The notes beneath the pieces were generated by a model that saw nothing but the letters and a program-made list of their open reading frames with translations, did no database searches and was not told the DNA's origin. The translations under genes were made by a program, and so were the position numbers. 64,000 nt of DNA from Agrypnia vestita (Eukaryota > Arthropoda > Insecta > Trichoptera > Phryganeidae), in contig JADDOH010003997.1 of NCBI GenBank assembly GCA_016648135.1, positions 62,001 through 126,000 on the forward strand. Direction: 5' to 3'. The number at the start of each line of letters is the position of its first letter. Within the stretch, counting starts at the first letter, position 1. Shown here in pieces: positions 36,930 through 48,759 of the stretch.

Positions 36930-37215
36930 TGTCCGTAAGCAGCGCCGCCGCCCCCCCACACATCGCGGGCTGGAGAGTAAAGTTCCACGTACAAGTGGAA
37001 TTAGACGAGGGTCGGAATGGCATTATAAATCTTGAGCAGCAAACGGTCGGGCCCTCTCAGCCTAACCAACTTTGTTGTAAACTAAACTCGGCGGTACCTA
37101 CTGCCGCCACCAACACTTAACCCTCCGAGCGCCGGGCTTCTTGAACGTTGTCTACCGAGTCGCCCCCACCCCAGCTCGACTGCATGTCGACATTCTAGGT
37201 ATCACCTGGTCGGTG
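36930..37215. other. GC-rich island
   Basis: Contains cagcgccgccgccccccc, acggtcgggccctctcagc and ccgagcgccgggc. A 63-codon frame (36929-37120) is open but begins at a non-ATG codon and shows no domain. Candidate conserved non-coding block or exon of an unseen gene. Confidence 0.3.
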
Positions 37216-37255
37216 GCTGCACTTATATAACATTTTATGATTCACTTCTGTACTA

Positions 37256-37400
37256 TTTTTTTTAAACCACGCTTATATGTAAATGTAGGTACTAAAAAGT
37301 AAAAAAAAAACAATTATTTGGTGAGTGAAGCAAAAATTTTTGTAATAAAATTTATTTTTTACATTTTAGTATATTTAAATATAAGCGTGGTTAAAAAAAA
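37256..37400. mobile_element. Small MITE, ~35-bp TIRs
   Basis: The left arm (tttaaaccacgcttatatgt... ggtactaaaa) is the inverted complement of the right arm (ttttagtatatttaa.. ataagcgtggttaaa). About 145 bp and non-coding. Confidence 0.75.
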
Positions 37401-38622
37401 ATTTGTGTAATATAATTTTCTATTCTATTGTAATTTAATTCTTTTGGTGAGCTCATTTACTGATTTTCCATATAAATTTTAGTCTTAATATTGCCCAGCG
37501 TAAAAAAATCACCACGGTAGGAAACCAGCGTCATATTTGGATAATTAAATAATTTCCCATATAAACCTTAGATTAATTAATTATGAATTAATTCATATAT
37601 TGTCATCAAGAATACGTCTGTGCGCAAAATTTTAGCTCGATTAGACATTGGAAAGAGGGTAAAATATCGATTATACGATTCCGTCTAGACAAAAAACCGG
37701 TGAAGATTATATAAGCGTGCGTAAAAAGTAAACTATATCCGTTTGGCAGCGACCTTTGATCATTTGAATATATTCGCTCGTGCCCAAAAATGTTACATAA
37801 GATACAAGTTATGGACAAATAAATAACTGTCGACAGATTTTATATAAATTAAAGTTTGAGTGCTGCTGGCTAGTTTTTTTTTATAGAATATATGTATTAT
37901 CTTTACTCAGGTAATTGACATTGTACTACCGGGTTACTATACCAGGTGTGTATTATTTTTTAAATCGTTTACAGAATTATTGAATTATTTAAGCGGAACG
38001 TGAAAGGAAATTGGCTATCTCCATAAACTAAATTACTCAGTAAATAAAGGAAATATGAATGGAGCAATTTCTTATAAATAAGATGTTGTTGTTGAGAATG
38101 TTATTTTATTATTATTTTAGATATTTTTATATAGTTTAAATCTTAAAACTGCAAATAACCTACATTTTACATGCCCCAGATGAATATATTGTAAATTAAA
38201 AAAAAAACTTAAATTTTAAAATTTTGATGAAAATACGACAAACAAACTTATTAGAAAGGTAAATAATATTACCTCAATTATCCAAAACATTTTTTTTTAT
38301 AAAGTATGGATTTATTGCCTTTTGGCTTAGTGAGGCAGCATAATGATTGACGTTAATGGATACTAAATAAATAAATAAATAGCAATTTGGTAACTTTTTT
38401 ATCACATATTTCGACTGTACGAAATAACATTTTTGATTTTCATGTAAAATAATCATAATATATTTTTTTATTATTTTAACTGAATAGAAGAAATTTGAGA
38501 TAATATGATAATTTTTACAATATCTTCTTAACCATGGCTTCAGACTGCTATATAAATCGTTGCATCGATCATGAGAATAGACATATCCGTGGGAAGATTA
38601 CCTCAGATACTTAATGAAACAA
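37401..38622. other. AT-rich, nothing recognised
   Basis: No supported feature. Confidence 0.4.
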
Positions 38623-38672
38623 ACAAGCTAAGCAAAGTACATTTACAGCAAAATGTACTTTGCTTAGCTTGT
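38623..38672. repeat. Perfect 22-bp hairpin, 6-base loop
   Basis: acaagctaagcaaagtacat plus tt pairs with its exact complement around acagca. Followed within 100 bases by a block with CpG-containing sequence. Confidence 0.85.
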
Positions 38673-38815
38673 ATGTACAAAAAACGCCGGAGACACGAGT
38701 GCGGAACTTATGACGCCTTACCCTAGCCGGCCCTAGCGTATTTTAATGGTACCTCAAACGACCACGTTCAGGACCAAAACCTTAAAGAACGATTTTTTAA
38801 TATATGATTTATCTA

Positions 38816-38856
38816 AATGATTTATTAAATATACATTTTATATTTAATAAATCATT
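38816..38856. repeat. Perfect 18-bp hairpin, 5-base loop
   Basis: aatgatttattaaatata and its exact complement flank cattt. Confidence 0.8.
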
Positions 38857-38956
38857 GGAAAGAACATATTCCCGACAAAATTTTCATTATGTAAAAAAAC
38901 GTAACAATAAAGATCGTAATACACATTAAAAATGATAAATAATAACTAATAAATAT

Positions 38957-39330
38957 TGTCACCTGTCGTGGCTGCAGGAGGAATTAATGAAAACGCTGGG
39001 ATTGAATACAGGATTTATTAATTACTGAATAATTAATTATTCAATCGTACAAGGTCACTTATCACTATTTAACTTAACACTATTAAATGTAGCGCTATTC
39101 CTTACATTATACTGTTTAGAAAATTTATCACTCGTAAATAGACACTTTATATTCGCTTTAATACTTTATTCACTAATAACTAGAATATTCCATCCAATTT
39201 CCGCACTTATAATTTCGCTTCGGCGTTCCTTGGCAAGCTTGACGAGCCTGGCCTCCTCAACTCGCCGCTGTGTTCGCTTTGCTTCTGTGCTGCTGTCAAC
39301 AATAACAACTCGTCCTTACTCCCGTGTGAC
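38957..39330 (-). mobile_element. LTR retrotransposon LTR, copy 2
   Basis: Minus strand: gtggaat-type block, cagtaattaataaatcc, cccagcgttttcatt and a terminal ..ACAGGTGACA, matching the copies at 19.0 and 50.5 kb. The LTR start is missing, and the sequence is followed by a LINE tail. No internal coding region. Confidence 0.65.
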
Positions 39331-39565
39331 ATTGGAAGAATACGTGAAGGACAGATTTAAAACTCAAATATTACATAGATACAAAAGACGAAATATAATG
39401 AATTAAAAAACTAGAAATAAAAAAAAACAACTTTTACAGAGATCAAACTAAACAATAATTCCCTGAACTATTTAACAAACTACCGGATATACTAAAAAAT
39501 GAAACAGAAAAAATAGAAAGAATTATAAAGAAATATAAAAAAGACCTGTGGAATATGTGATAGCT
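39331..39565 (+). pseudogene. LINE ORF2 extreme C-terminus
   Basis: One frame gives FPELFNKLPDILKNETE, then RIIKKYKKDLWNM and a stop. This is the usual LFN-LP-x-I end of non-LTR retrotransposon ORF2. A few tens of residues only. Confidence 0.6.
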
Positions 39566-39633
39566 TTCTTTCTTACTTGCTTTTTTTAAAAGGTACATAA
39601 TATTATATTATTGTATTTACGTACATAAATATA

Positions 39634-40495
39634 TCAGGTGGGACAAAAGTAATCTCATAATGTGAATGAGCCTTAATTTTTGCAAATGGTGTCAAACGTC
39701 ACTGTCATTTATGTTGTTGATAGATAGAGAATTAGTTGATAACAAGCATGGAGCGATATACACCTGAAGAACGCGGAATCATTGTTACAGCTTATTTGAC
39801 AAATTTTCGGTCTGTTATTTTAACGCAGCATGTGCGCGAACAATTAAACGTTTGACTGAGCGTCTTGTGCACACTGGGTCCACTAGAGATGTCGCAAGAA
39901 GTGGTCAGCCCCGTATTGCTCGTTCGATCGAGAATACCGCTGCAGTGGCCGAGGACGTCTGAGAGAGTCTACAAACAACGACGAGACAACGACGGACACA
40001 ATTTGGCATTAGAAGACGTTTGTTGCATCGCATTTTGGTGAAAAACCTGAAGATGTTTCCTTACAAAGTGCAAACCGTTAACCAATTGCAGCCTGCTGAC
40101 CTTCAAGTGAGGTTAACTTACTCCCATGTTCTGTTAAACCTAGTTATCTTCAAATCTTCCGTTTTGGCGATTTGAACTGGCCGGCTAGATTGCCAGATCT
40201 GACAGCGCCGGACTTCTCCCTTTGGGCTTTCTGAAATCTCGCGTTTACCGCAATAAAGCACAAACCTCGCAAGTCTTAAAAGCCAACATTGAAGAAGAAA
40301 TCACCAATTTGGAGCCAGATGTTTTGCTAGCAACAATTGCAGGAGATTTTAATTTGACCGATATAATTTTTTGAACTTAATGTCATCAATTTTATACCTT
40401 TAAGTAAACTTTCAGTGAAAACAGAGCCCTATTTTTTTCATTTTTAACAAAATGGCAGCCAATTCACATTATGACATTACTTTTGCCCCACCTGG
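39634..40495 (+). mobile_element. Decayed Tc1/mariner-superfamily transposon
   Basis: Inverted termini of about 33 bp (caggtggg.caaaagtaat.tcataatgtgaat) are bordered by TA on both sides. The transposase starts at ATG 39748 with MERYTPEERGIIV, an N-terminal helix-turn-helix region. After stops at 39850 and 39958, later pieces include VARSGQPRIARS, RRRLLHRIL and, near the end, WPARLPDLTAPDFSLWAF and NIEEEITNLEPDVLLATI. The central catalytic Asp segment is deleted and several nonsense changes are present. An internally deleted, non-autonomous copy of about 862 bp against the usual 1.3 kb. Confidence 0.85.
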
Positions 40496-42629
40496 TATAA
40501 CATTCCTAACTAATGTATTATTTCAAATGTGAATTAAAGAACATTCAGTGATATTTTCTTGCACACAAAAACTGCGTTTGCAGTTTTCCAAGTTATTAAT
40601 ATAAAAAATGTATACAGGTATACCTACTATATACATTATACATATATATATATATTAATAAAAAAATGCAAGTAATAGAATATTATACAGTAAAAAAAAT
40701 ATATTTGAATATCCTAAACAAAAATTTGTATTTGGTTTGAACCGTTACATGCTAAAAATTTCTTATCATCCTCGCCAAAATAATTAGTTATTTACAAAAA
40801 AATATGTATTGTTTCTTATTCTGACCTGTACAAGTATACACCGTACACACTAAAATTATAACCAAAGAAATTACATGCGCCAGGGAACTTAATCCTCAAT
40901 TTTCACAAAACCTCAATTGTTTGAGAGACGAGAACATTAATATTTACACATTAACAAGTAGTGTTGTTTAGATTCGGAATTACAGCCTCGATGTTGATGC
41001 TACAAGACAGATGGCGGCGCACGTGGCCTTTAGAGGGTTAAGGTCGGTGCTTCACCGCATACTTGTGCGCCGCCGTACACAAATAATGTTGCCGCACACA
41101 AACACGGTCGCAAGAACTACCGCCCTCTGGCAGGGGAGGAGGGAGGGGTGCTTTTACCTTCGCAACTTAAATCGAAAGTTGTCACTGGAATCAAATGTTA
41201 AAAAAATATACATATCGCGCCAAAAATGTAGTACTAAGTGTACATGTATTGAAAGAATTTATAAATGTTTCAATAGCCTACCTAAATAAATTAAGAAGAT
41301 AACTAAAATTAAACAATAAAAAATTAAATAAACCCTACAAAACACAATTAAGCAATATTATTTTAAATTTATGCATACAAAATATATAATTACATAAAAA
41401 TGTCTCCCCAAGCGCAAGAGTAATCTCATTTTGGAGAGGTACATCAATAAAACTTGTGTATTTATTTATAGTTTTAATAGACTTAAAAAGTAATAAACTG
41501 TATAATATATTAAATAAATAAAAAAAAAATACTCTGGGTCTTATGTCCTTGCCATCTACTATTATTATTATTTTTAAATATTTTTACATAAATTATTAAT
41601 TGAATTCCCTTTTTGTACACGATTTATGCTTCAGGAAAGTGTTTTGAATAAAAAAATTCAATGCGGAAGTGCTACATTTTACGACAGAGATTTCACGTAA
41701 TGTAATCCTATTCACATACTTATGGGTAGGTTATATAACTTAAAAATTGTATGAATGAAGTCTCCAATATATTAATTATTGAGACTTTTTTTTTTATATA
41801 AGGATTTTTGCTTCTATAAGTAAGCCAAACTTATAAATATAATATTAATTCTTAAGAAGGCCAGGATAAAATTATCCTGAAGGGAAAAGTTGTCACTCGT
41901 CATCATCATCAAAGCGGAAATCGGCGAATTAATCCTGAATGTTTTTCATGTCATTGTTGTGTCAAAAACACACATATTTATTTTTATACCTGTTCGTGAA
42001 AGATGAAATAAATTTGTGGACAAATGATGATTTGCAGGGAGTATGCTTCTTCGGGAAATATACAATGGATAATGAAATCTAACCCATGGGCAAGTCGACT
42101 GTTCCAGTACAATATAGTACAGCGTATTAATGAACTCCTAGCTAAACATAGCAAAGCGAGGTCTTGCCGGTGCATTACTAGTAATAGGATAAGAAGAAAA
42201 TTAATTATGTTAGAGTTCTCACTCATATACTTCAATTGTTTCATAATGAAAATTCTGTTATTGCCAAAATGTGCACATTTGTATATAAAATAAAGTATAA
42301 TATAACACTTAAAGTGCCTAAATAGCAATAATTATTCCGAATTTTCTAACCATCTTTTGGCGATGGATCATTCTTTTGATATATATGAGGGTTTACAAAT
42401 TTTACATACATACACATTATACAGAATCACAGTTTGATAAATTAAAAATTTTGGAAATAAGAAAAAGTGTTAAAAGTAAATTGAATATTATAAATGAATA
42501 ATTTTTACAAATAATGATCTTTTAAATTTATTTTTATGTCAAATAGGTACATTATTATTATTCATTTTCCATATATAATTTTTTTAAAATATTTTTACTG
42601 TCTGTAGATTTCTGAATTAAATTTTGTTA
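40496..42629. other. AT-rich, with a small GC island at 41000-41160
   Basis: The GC island (atggcggcgcacgtggcc, gccctctggcaggggagg) carries an ATG-initiated frame of 92 codons with no recognised domain. Elsewhere there is no supported feature. Overlapping frames on both strands at 41984-42328 are shadows of each other. Confidence 0.35.
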
Positions 42630-42735
42630 CTGTACAATTGTATCTTGACGAAGAGGTCATAGGCTCTGAAACATGTTGATATTTTTCAATACAAAAGTGT
42701 TGAAAAGTAAGTTTATTTTTATTATAATAATGTCA
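42630..42735 (+). ncRNA. Hammerhead-ribozyme-like motif, repeat family A copy 1
   Basis: Reading 42642-42681: TATC (stem I 5'), TTGACGA (core CUGANGA with C3 to U), AGAG-gtcatagg-CTCT (stem II), GAAAC, AU (two-base loop of a one- to two-pair stem III), GUU (UH cleavage site), GATA (stem I 3'). This is the type I hammerhead layout with minimal stem III known from Penelope-like elements. The repeat continues to attataataatgtcac, an end it shares with the 60.9-kb copy. The C3 change would be expected to weaken or abolish cleavage. Confidence 0.6.
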
Positions 42736-42944
42736 CAAATTATTTTGCTGTTTTTGAAGAAGAAATTTTTATTTTTTATTTATTTATCTAAATTATTTAG
42801 TTCCACATATAATGTTGTGTGGGCTAATACATGATTTCACTTAGACATATTGCATTCAATCTAATAATTTAAAAGTTTTTACAATAAAATTTTTGTACTC
42901 CAGTTTAAACCTCCTTATATTCACCGTGTTTTAATTAAGTTTTA

Positions 42945-42990
42945 AGTAATTGAATATATTATAATAAGAATTACAATATATTCAATTACT
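42945..42990. repeat. Perfect 16-bp inverted repeat
   Basis: agtaattgaatatatt and aatatattcaattact flank a 14-base loop. Confidence 0.7.
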
Positions 42991-43665
42991 CATGTTGTTT
43001 CCTGAACTACTTCTAACGAAATAAAGAGCGAATGAAACATTCAGTTAAATTTATACCTTAAACATTTATTAATATTACATATTACATAATTCCATTAAGA
43101 TGAGTGGAGGAGGGGTAAAATAAGACAATTAAAAATAACTAATAACAACTATCAAACGTAGTAGAGCATACTACGCCGTGGTCTCTTACAATGATAATGA
43201 TCTTTTACCTATTGATATTCATCACTCACCATTTTAGTAAGAACATATACTGAAAATATACTATACGGAATCGAATTGATTACATACTAGAGTAAAATTT
43301 ACCAAAATAATATTCGTATATTGAAATCGACGCCTCTTCATTGGTAATATGGTCAGCTTGGGAAATTTTTATCATGCATCGGTATATTCACATCTCAAAT
43401 ATAGACTTTTATGTATTTTCACTGTAGAGGATGGAAATCATCATTGATATTTGAACTCTTGGTACAGCTCTTAACAATGAATCCATTTTTATGAAATTCA
43501 ATGAATTAGGTACGAGAGTTTTCAACATCGATATAAAATTTTGTCTACACAAAATTTTTACAGAAATGTATAAATAATTGTATTATATCATATTTCTCGC
43601 CTCTCATAATATACGAAACTCTAGTTTTCTCTTCTTTATACAGAATTTATATTTTTTCTTAAGTT
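42991..43665. other. AT-rich, nothing recognised
   Basis: No supported feature. Confidence 0.4.
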
Positions 43666-43669
43666 AAAA

Positions 43670-43860
43670 GATTTTCAATATCGTCTTGTAGTATCACATT
43701 TCGAAAGTTTCTGTCTTCTTGTGGTGTCATGGGTTACTTTACATGTTTCGACGCCGTAAAGAAGTACTGAGAAGATGTACATCGTAAATTTCGCATTCGC
43801 GGGTAATGAACACAGTTTCTTTTATGAAGCACATTTCGCATTTTGAAATAATAAAATATT
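43670..43860 (-). pseudogene. LINE RT fragment (thumb region)
   Basis: The minus strand encodes NAKFTMYIFS followed by VLLYGVETCKVTHDTTRR, the LLYG-ETW-type motif downstream of the RT palm in insect LINEs. Very short remnant. Confidence 0.7.
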
Positions 43861-44059
43861 AATTAAACTGTTTTACCATACGGAATCAAATGAAGTATTC
43901 ATATTGTTGAAAAATTGTTGGTTACTTTGTTGAATAAATTATATTTACCTTTATTATGACGAGTGAATTTTAAAAGTGGAAAATCGTTAGATTTTGTTTT
44001 GGTTCTGACTGTTTTAAAATCTGTGTACAGCTCCAACTAAGTATATGGCTATTAAATTT

Positions 44060-44490
44060 GGATCCTAACAAGATATTAAGAGCAAGGATCCAGGCTGCCA
44101 AGATGAGTTTTCTAAGGGGGTAGCATATAGGAAGATAGGGGTCACACTGATGGACAGAGTGAAAAGTGCCGACATAAGGCACACAATTGGCATGGAGCCC
44201 CTACTCCTACATAAAGAAAAATTAACTAAGGTGGCTTGGACATGTGCTAAGAATGCTAGAGCAACGAGTAACAAGAACAATCCTCTAAGGAACCCCGGAA
44301 GGAGGCGACCAAAGCCGGATTATTGGGACCGCCGCCCCAGATTAATCTAGGATAAGCAACAAAAAAAGTGTGTGAAAACAGAATGAGTATGGATTTGTTA
44401 AAACTTACCAAAGCAGCACAAGACAGGGGAATTTTTAAGCACCTTGACATTGAGCCCCCGACCCTACAAGGATGAGGGGATGAAGAAGAT
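44060..44490 (+). pseudogene. LINE ORF2 C-terminal fragment with (GAT)n-like end
   Basis: DRVKSADIRHTIGMEPLLLH, then a diverged RWFGH-type segment (KVAWTCAKNARATS), PGRRRPKPDYWD, and after a frame shift LTKAAQDRGIFKHLD. These follow the standard order of a non-LTR RT tail. It ends in gaagaagatgatgat. Opposite in orientation to the fragment 200 bases upstream, so a separate insertion. Confidence 0.7.
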
Positions 44491-44697
44491 GATGATATTT
44501 TGGTAATGGCACTACACACTCATTGAGCGATTGCAACATCGCGTTGCACAAAATCTTTGTTCTTTTCAGGTCGCATCAATTTAATTTATTATAATTTATT
44601 ATTTCAGGAACATAATATAAATATACCAAATAATAAGGTAGTGCATTATTTTATATTGTATTAATTTAATTACTATTTTTGATTGACATGTAGTGAA

Positions 44698-44738
44698 CTA
44701 TATATATATATATATACTATAATATATATATATAGATA
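44698..44738. repeat. (TA)n microsatellite
   Basis: Simple TA run. Confidence 0.85.
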
Positions 44739-45296
44739 TGATATGTAAGGAAACGAGCCGCTCAACTCACCAGGATGAACCTGTACCCAAATGAGCAGCT
44801 TTACAGCAACTTAATTTTCCGAAGAGTTTGAGCTTTTTTGCAACTATCGCAGATAAAACGATATGTTTCATTTAAGCGATAAAAACTCTACATTATCCAT
44901 TCCCTTTCCGAAAAAATATTAATAGTAATACAAATACGGGATGCAGGCTTGGAGACCATTGGGGTGGAACTGCCCTTTGCGAGGATAAGATTTATAGCAA
45001 AGTGGTCCTCTATAAGAAGGATTTATTTTTGGATACCTCCTTAAGTGTTTTTATTACTTTTCGTATTATTTTTGCGTTGAAACTTGCGTGGTGTATTATA
45101 TTCAATATCTTTCCATTATAAAATATTTTTATTTCTTTCAAATATTTAGTAGAGATACACAAAAATAGTTATAAAATTATATTTTTCATATACGTAACGG
45201 AATGCTTCTTATAAATAAAAACGATGTATTTTAAGTGATAAGCTTAAGTAATGTAAAATGCTTAAGTAGTGTAAAAATAATAATGTAAATTATTAA
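44739..45296. other. Nothing recognised
   Basis: Non-coding. Slightly less AT-rich around 44760-45000. Confidence 0.4.
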
Positions 45297-45452
45297 CTAA
45301 TAAAATAAAAAACTTTGTATAAAAGCACTATTTTTATTGAATAATCAACATGTTTCGGGACAATAAAATTTAATAATAAAATCCATTGGCCCGAAATACT
45401 TTGATTATTCAATAAAAATAGTGCTTTTATATAAAGTATTCTTTTTATTAGT
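45297..45452. repeat. Family A inverted dimer
   Basis: The 63-bp arms (actaataaaa..aaaagcactatttttattg..ataatcaaca) pair around a 30-base centre. The inner edge of the left arm on the minus strand reads cccGAAACATGTTGATT, the same GAAAC-AU-GUU-GAU string as the ribozyme-like motif at 42.65 kb. The right arm has GAAATACTTTGAT. No CUGANGA core remains, so only the 3' part of the unit was duplicated. Confidence 0.7.
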
Positions 45453-46949
45453 AAAATTCATTTAACATCTGGACAAAATAGCATTTATTCATTAAGATGT
45501 TTCAAGGCAATTTTACGTAGGTCCTATAAAATATTAATTATTTTGTAATCTTCATTAGTAACTATTACGAAAAATATTATCCTTTGAACTAAAATTTCTA
45601 AATGCGTATTGACGAAACATTCACCCTTAGAATTTTTCAATTTAATAACAGCCGAGCGAATAACGAAGGTTTAAGATACTAACTTCGGGAAGGGAGTTTA
45701 TTCGACAGGTGCGTTTGACTTTGATTTTCACTTAGGGTTAAATTAAAATATCGATTTTGTGAGGTGGTTCCTTAATTTCTCCCTCGTAATAATTGATGGT
45801 GATAGCTTAAAATTTATGAAAAGATAACCTTTATTAATTTTGATTCACAAGTAAAATTAATTGGTTAAAAAAAATTACCGTGATTAATAAATAAAAACTG
45901 AAGGTGGCGGAATATTTGCCAGATTATCCGATTAAACATAAATAATTTGTGCCAAATTTATTTTAATATTTAGTATAAAACAAAACTTTTAATATAAAAT
46001 AAAAAAGTAACTTATTTTAAAACATTATAATATAGTAAATTTACATTAATGGCAATGCCACAAAACACACAAATAATTCAAACGTTTTTCATATAAACCA
46101 TCTGAAAATAACGCGAATTTTGACGATCTACTGTAATTTGTTTGGTCGAAAGGCACTCAACAAGCTGATTTTTGACGATGTTCATGTTGATAAATTATGA
46201 AACGTTCATAGTTTGCCCTTATTTACGTCGAGGAAAAATTTAATATTAATTTGTTTTTCGCTATTGTCTCCATGATTTTGAAAACAGGTATGCAGTATTC
46301 TTTACGCGCAGAACTTCCAAGAAAGGTTCTTATTGTTTTCTTTGAGTGAGTTTGAGGATGATCATTGAAATTTTGTCTTTTACCTCGAGGTTGTAAGTTT
46401 GTTATGTAATTTAATTTTACCTGACCAAGCTTTTAAAGCAGTTCACCTGCTAAAGTTAGGTCACTAATTATGGCGGGAGAGTTCATACATTTTCCGGAAA
46501 TCCGCTCCTGGAGAGGAAGTGTCTCGTGACTTGGGCGCACAATGAAACATAAATACAAAACGGAATTATGGGGAAAATTTTGCAGTCCGCTGCGGTGAGC
46601 GCGTAAATAGTCACTTAAGTATTATGGAGTATATATAATGTTAAAAATAGTATTGAATAACTTAAAATCATTTAATTTTCACTCTTAGATAAAATTATTT
46701 TGAAGTCTTCTTTTATATGTACAAAATATTTCAACGACAGCAAAATAACTTGGTGGTAACATTATTTAAAATAAATAAAAAGAAAACGTTTTGTCCAAAT
46801 TACGATTTATTGAATTATCTTCATATTTCGAAAATAAAAGATAAATATATGGGACTTGAATGAACGAAAATTTGACTATTAGCATAAATAATTAAATTAT
46901 TTTTTTCATTTGCTCTTTTTATAATTCCGAAAAATCTAACAATAATTTC
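45453..46949. other. AT-rich, nothing recognised
   Basis: No supported gene or element. Confidence 0.4.
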
Positions 46950-47215
46950 GTTGTCTGTCCGTCCATCCGCCTGTCTGTCCTCGCAACTTTGTGTAACGTC
47001 CGTAGTTTTGTTAGAATTCACGGCTAAAAAAACGGCCGGAGATGGGACTTGAACCCCGGGCCACCGATCCCGAACCGGTCGATTAACGCATGTTGCTATG
47101 GTCGCCTCTCCGTAGATCGCCAAAAAGATGTTATAAATATATACTGTAGCTTAACAAAGATGCGAAACAATGTTCCGTCATTTTTGATATCATCTATCGT
47201 ATCCAATTTAGTTGT
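46950..47215 (-). mobile_element. tRNA-derived SINE, family 3, copy 1
   Basis: Minus strand: an upstream segment, then ggagaggcgaccatagcaac, a B box ggggttcaagtccc, ggccgtttttttagccg, and a body rich in GGACAGACAG. It aligns along its length with 53980-54262. The open frame 46821-47123 passes through it and is spurious. Confidence 0.85.
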
Positions 47216-48005
47216 TTTTTTCTTGCGTGTGTTATATATTTAAATCATTTAATTTGTGGGATCGTGTTCATATGAACATTTGCCTATTTAATACTGATTT
47301 AAAATCATATATTTATTCTCACACCATATGCAAAAATAGCACTACGTAACCTAAACAAAAATTAACAAACGATCATAAATAGCTTTTTTCAAAACTTAGT
47401 ATTTTATACATTTAAATAAAAGCATAGTGCAATATATTGAAGGTAGCAAGGTACCTACTTCAGTAAATCAAATTATTTTCAATTTAAGAATTCACTACGC
47501 AAAATATGCATATTTTATTATTTTTAACAAAATATTGTTATAACAAAACAAATAGAAATGATATGATTTGGTATTTTTTTTCATAAAATATTATCTCTCA
47601 CGACGATTACTAAGGACAATAACATATATTTCAATACTTAGAAAAAGATACATTTGAATGATTATTCTAAGAATTGCTTAAATATTTAATAAATGTCAAC
47701 TAGAAAAGAGAATGTAAGCTTTTTTTGTTTTAGAAGTTTTTATGAAGATCAATTATTATTTTGATGATTACAATGATATTATTTCATATCAAAAAATAGC
47801 GTGATATAAATGCGGCGTTAAAAGCGTCTTATTAGAATCCGGAGAGCTGCCATCATTTCTTTGACGCCCAAACCATCCAGCAAAAATAGGTAGGTACTCG
47901 TGAAAAGCGCTCGAAGCTAAAATAACATCGCGAATAATTATCAAACAAACTTTCATAAACTGAATTTAGTCCGTGGCGGAAACATTACCTCCGTCTCTTG
48001 CCGAC
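47216..48005. other. AT-rich, nothing recognised
   Basis: No supported feature. Confidence 0.4.
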
Positions 48006-48245
48006 GGAATTAAATCATATTTCAATTCGCGAAACAGACGCAAATACTGACCGCTGCACAAATATCACTTATACTTTTAATGAACACTCGCAAAGAGATA
48101 AAGCGAGAACTTCGCGCAGCAGTAATGCTGTATAAACGGCGCGCGTCGCGATTCGTGCCCCGCGGCGGTGGGAGGGCGGTGGGTGGTGGCGGGGGAGGGG
48201 GGCGATGACTGAAGAAACTGCCGGAATTTTCGCCGGAGTTTTTGC
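48006..48245 (+). promoter_or_regulatory. GC/CpG-rich island with TATA-like box and G-quadruplex-capable run
   Basis: A TATAAA (48131-48136) is followed directly by cggcgcgcgtcgcg, and 48170-48202 has at least four G-runs of three or more separated by 1-7 bases, the canonical quadruplex pattern. Minus-strand frames across it are open only because stops are rare in GC-rich DNA. A promoter is possible, but no downstream gene is seen in the window. Confidence 0.3.
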
Positions 48246-48574
48246 TGAGTAAAAAATAGAATGACTTGCACAGATACGTAAGAGCGCCAAATTCACGCTT
48301 TTTGGGTGAAAATGTTGATCTAAGAGGGGATTTTCGATAAACTCCCGCCCTTTTTCCCAACTAAGATCCATTCTTATCCCTTTACAATTTATTTTTACAA
48401 AAGAAATTTCTGGAACCAAATGAAGCTTGACGATTTTGCAAATCTTACACAGATTTTTTATTTTATAGGTTAAGTTTTTGATCCCTTTTCTTTCTTTCGT
48501 TTAATAATACAATTAGGTATACATTACTTCTTAATTTTTAAAAAAACATGGATGTTCTTGAATCATTAAGTGAG

Positions 48575-48759
48575 TAGCTTGTTGGTCTTGTGGTTAGGAC
48601 ACTCGCATCGTGATCCAAAGGTCGCGGGTTCGAATTTCAGCCCAGACTAGCAAGTTCGTCCTATTTTCATAGCACAAGCGTTTAGCTTAGTTTGAAAATA
48701 GTAAGAATATTGATGTGACACGTATTCCGTGTTCGCATCTCTATTTTTTTTAAAAAAAA
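48575..48759 (+). mobile_element. tRNA-derived SINE, family 1 (well preserved)
   Basis: Nearly identical in order and wording to the 23.3-kb copy: gtggttaggacactcg head, B box gggttcgaat, agcacaagcgtttagctta, aaatagtaagaatattga, catctctattttt. One B-box substitution. Confidence 0.9.

Noticed and set aside
46821..47123. 100-codon minus-strand frame
   Set aside because: It reads through the tRNA-like part of a SINE.
48022..48419. Overlapping 112- and 116-codon minus-strand frames
   Set aside because: Open in several frames at once because of GC richness; no recognised protein features.
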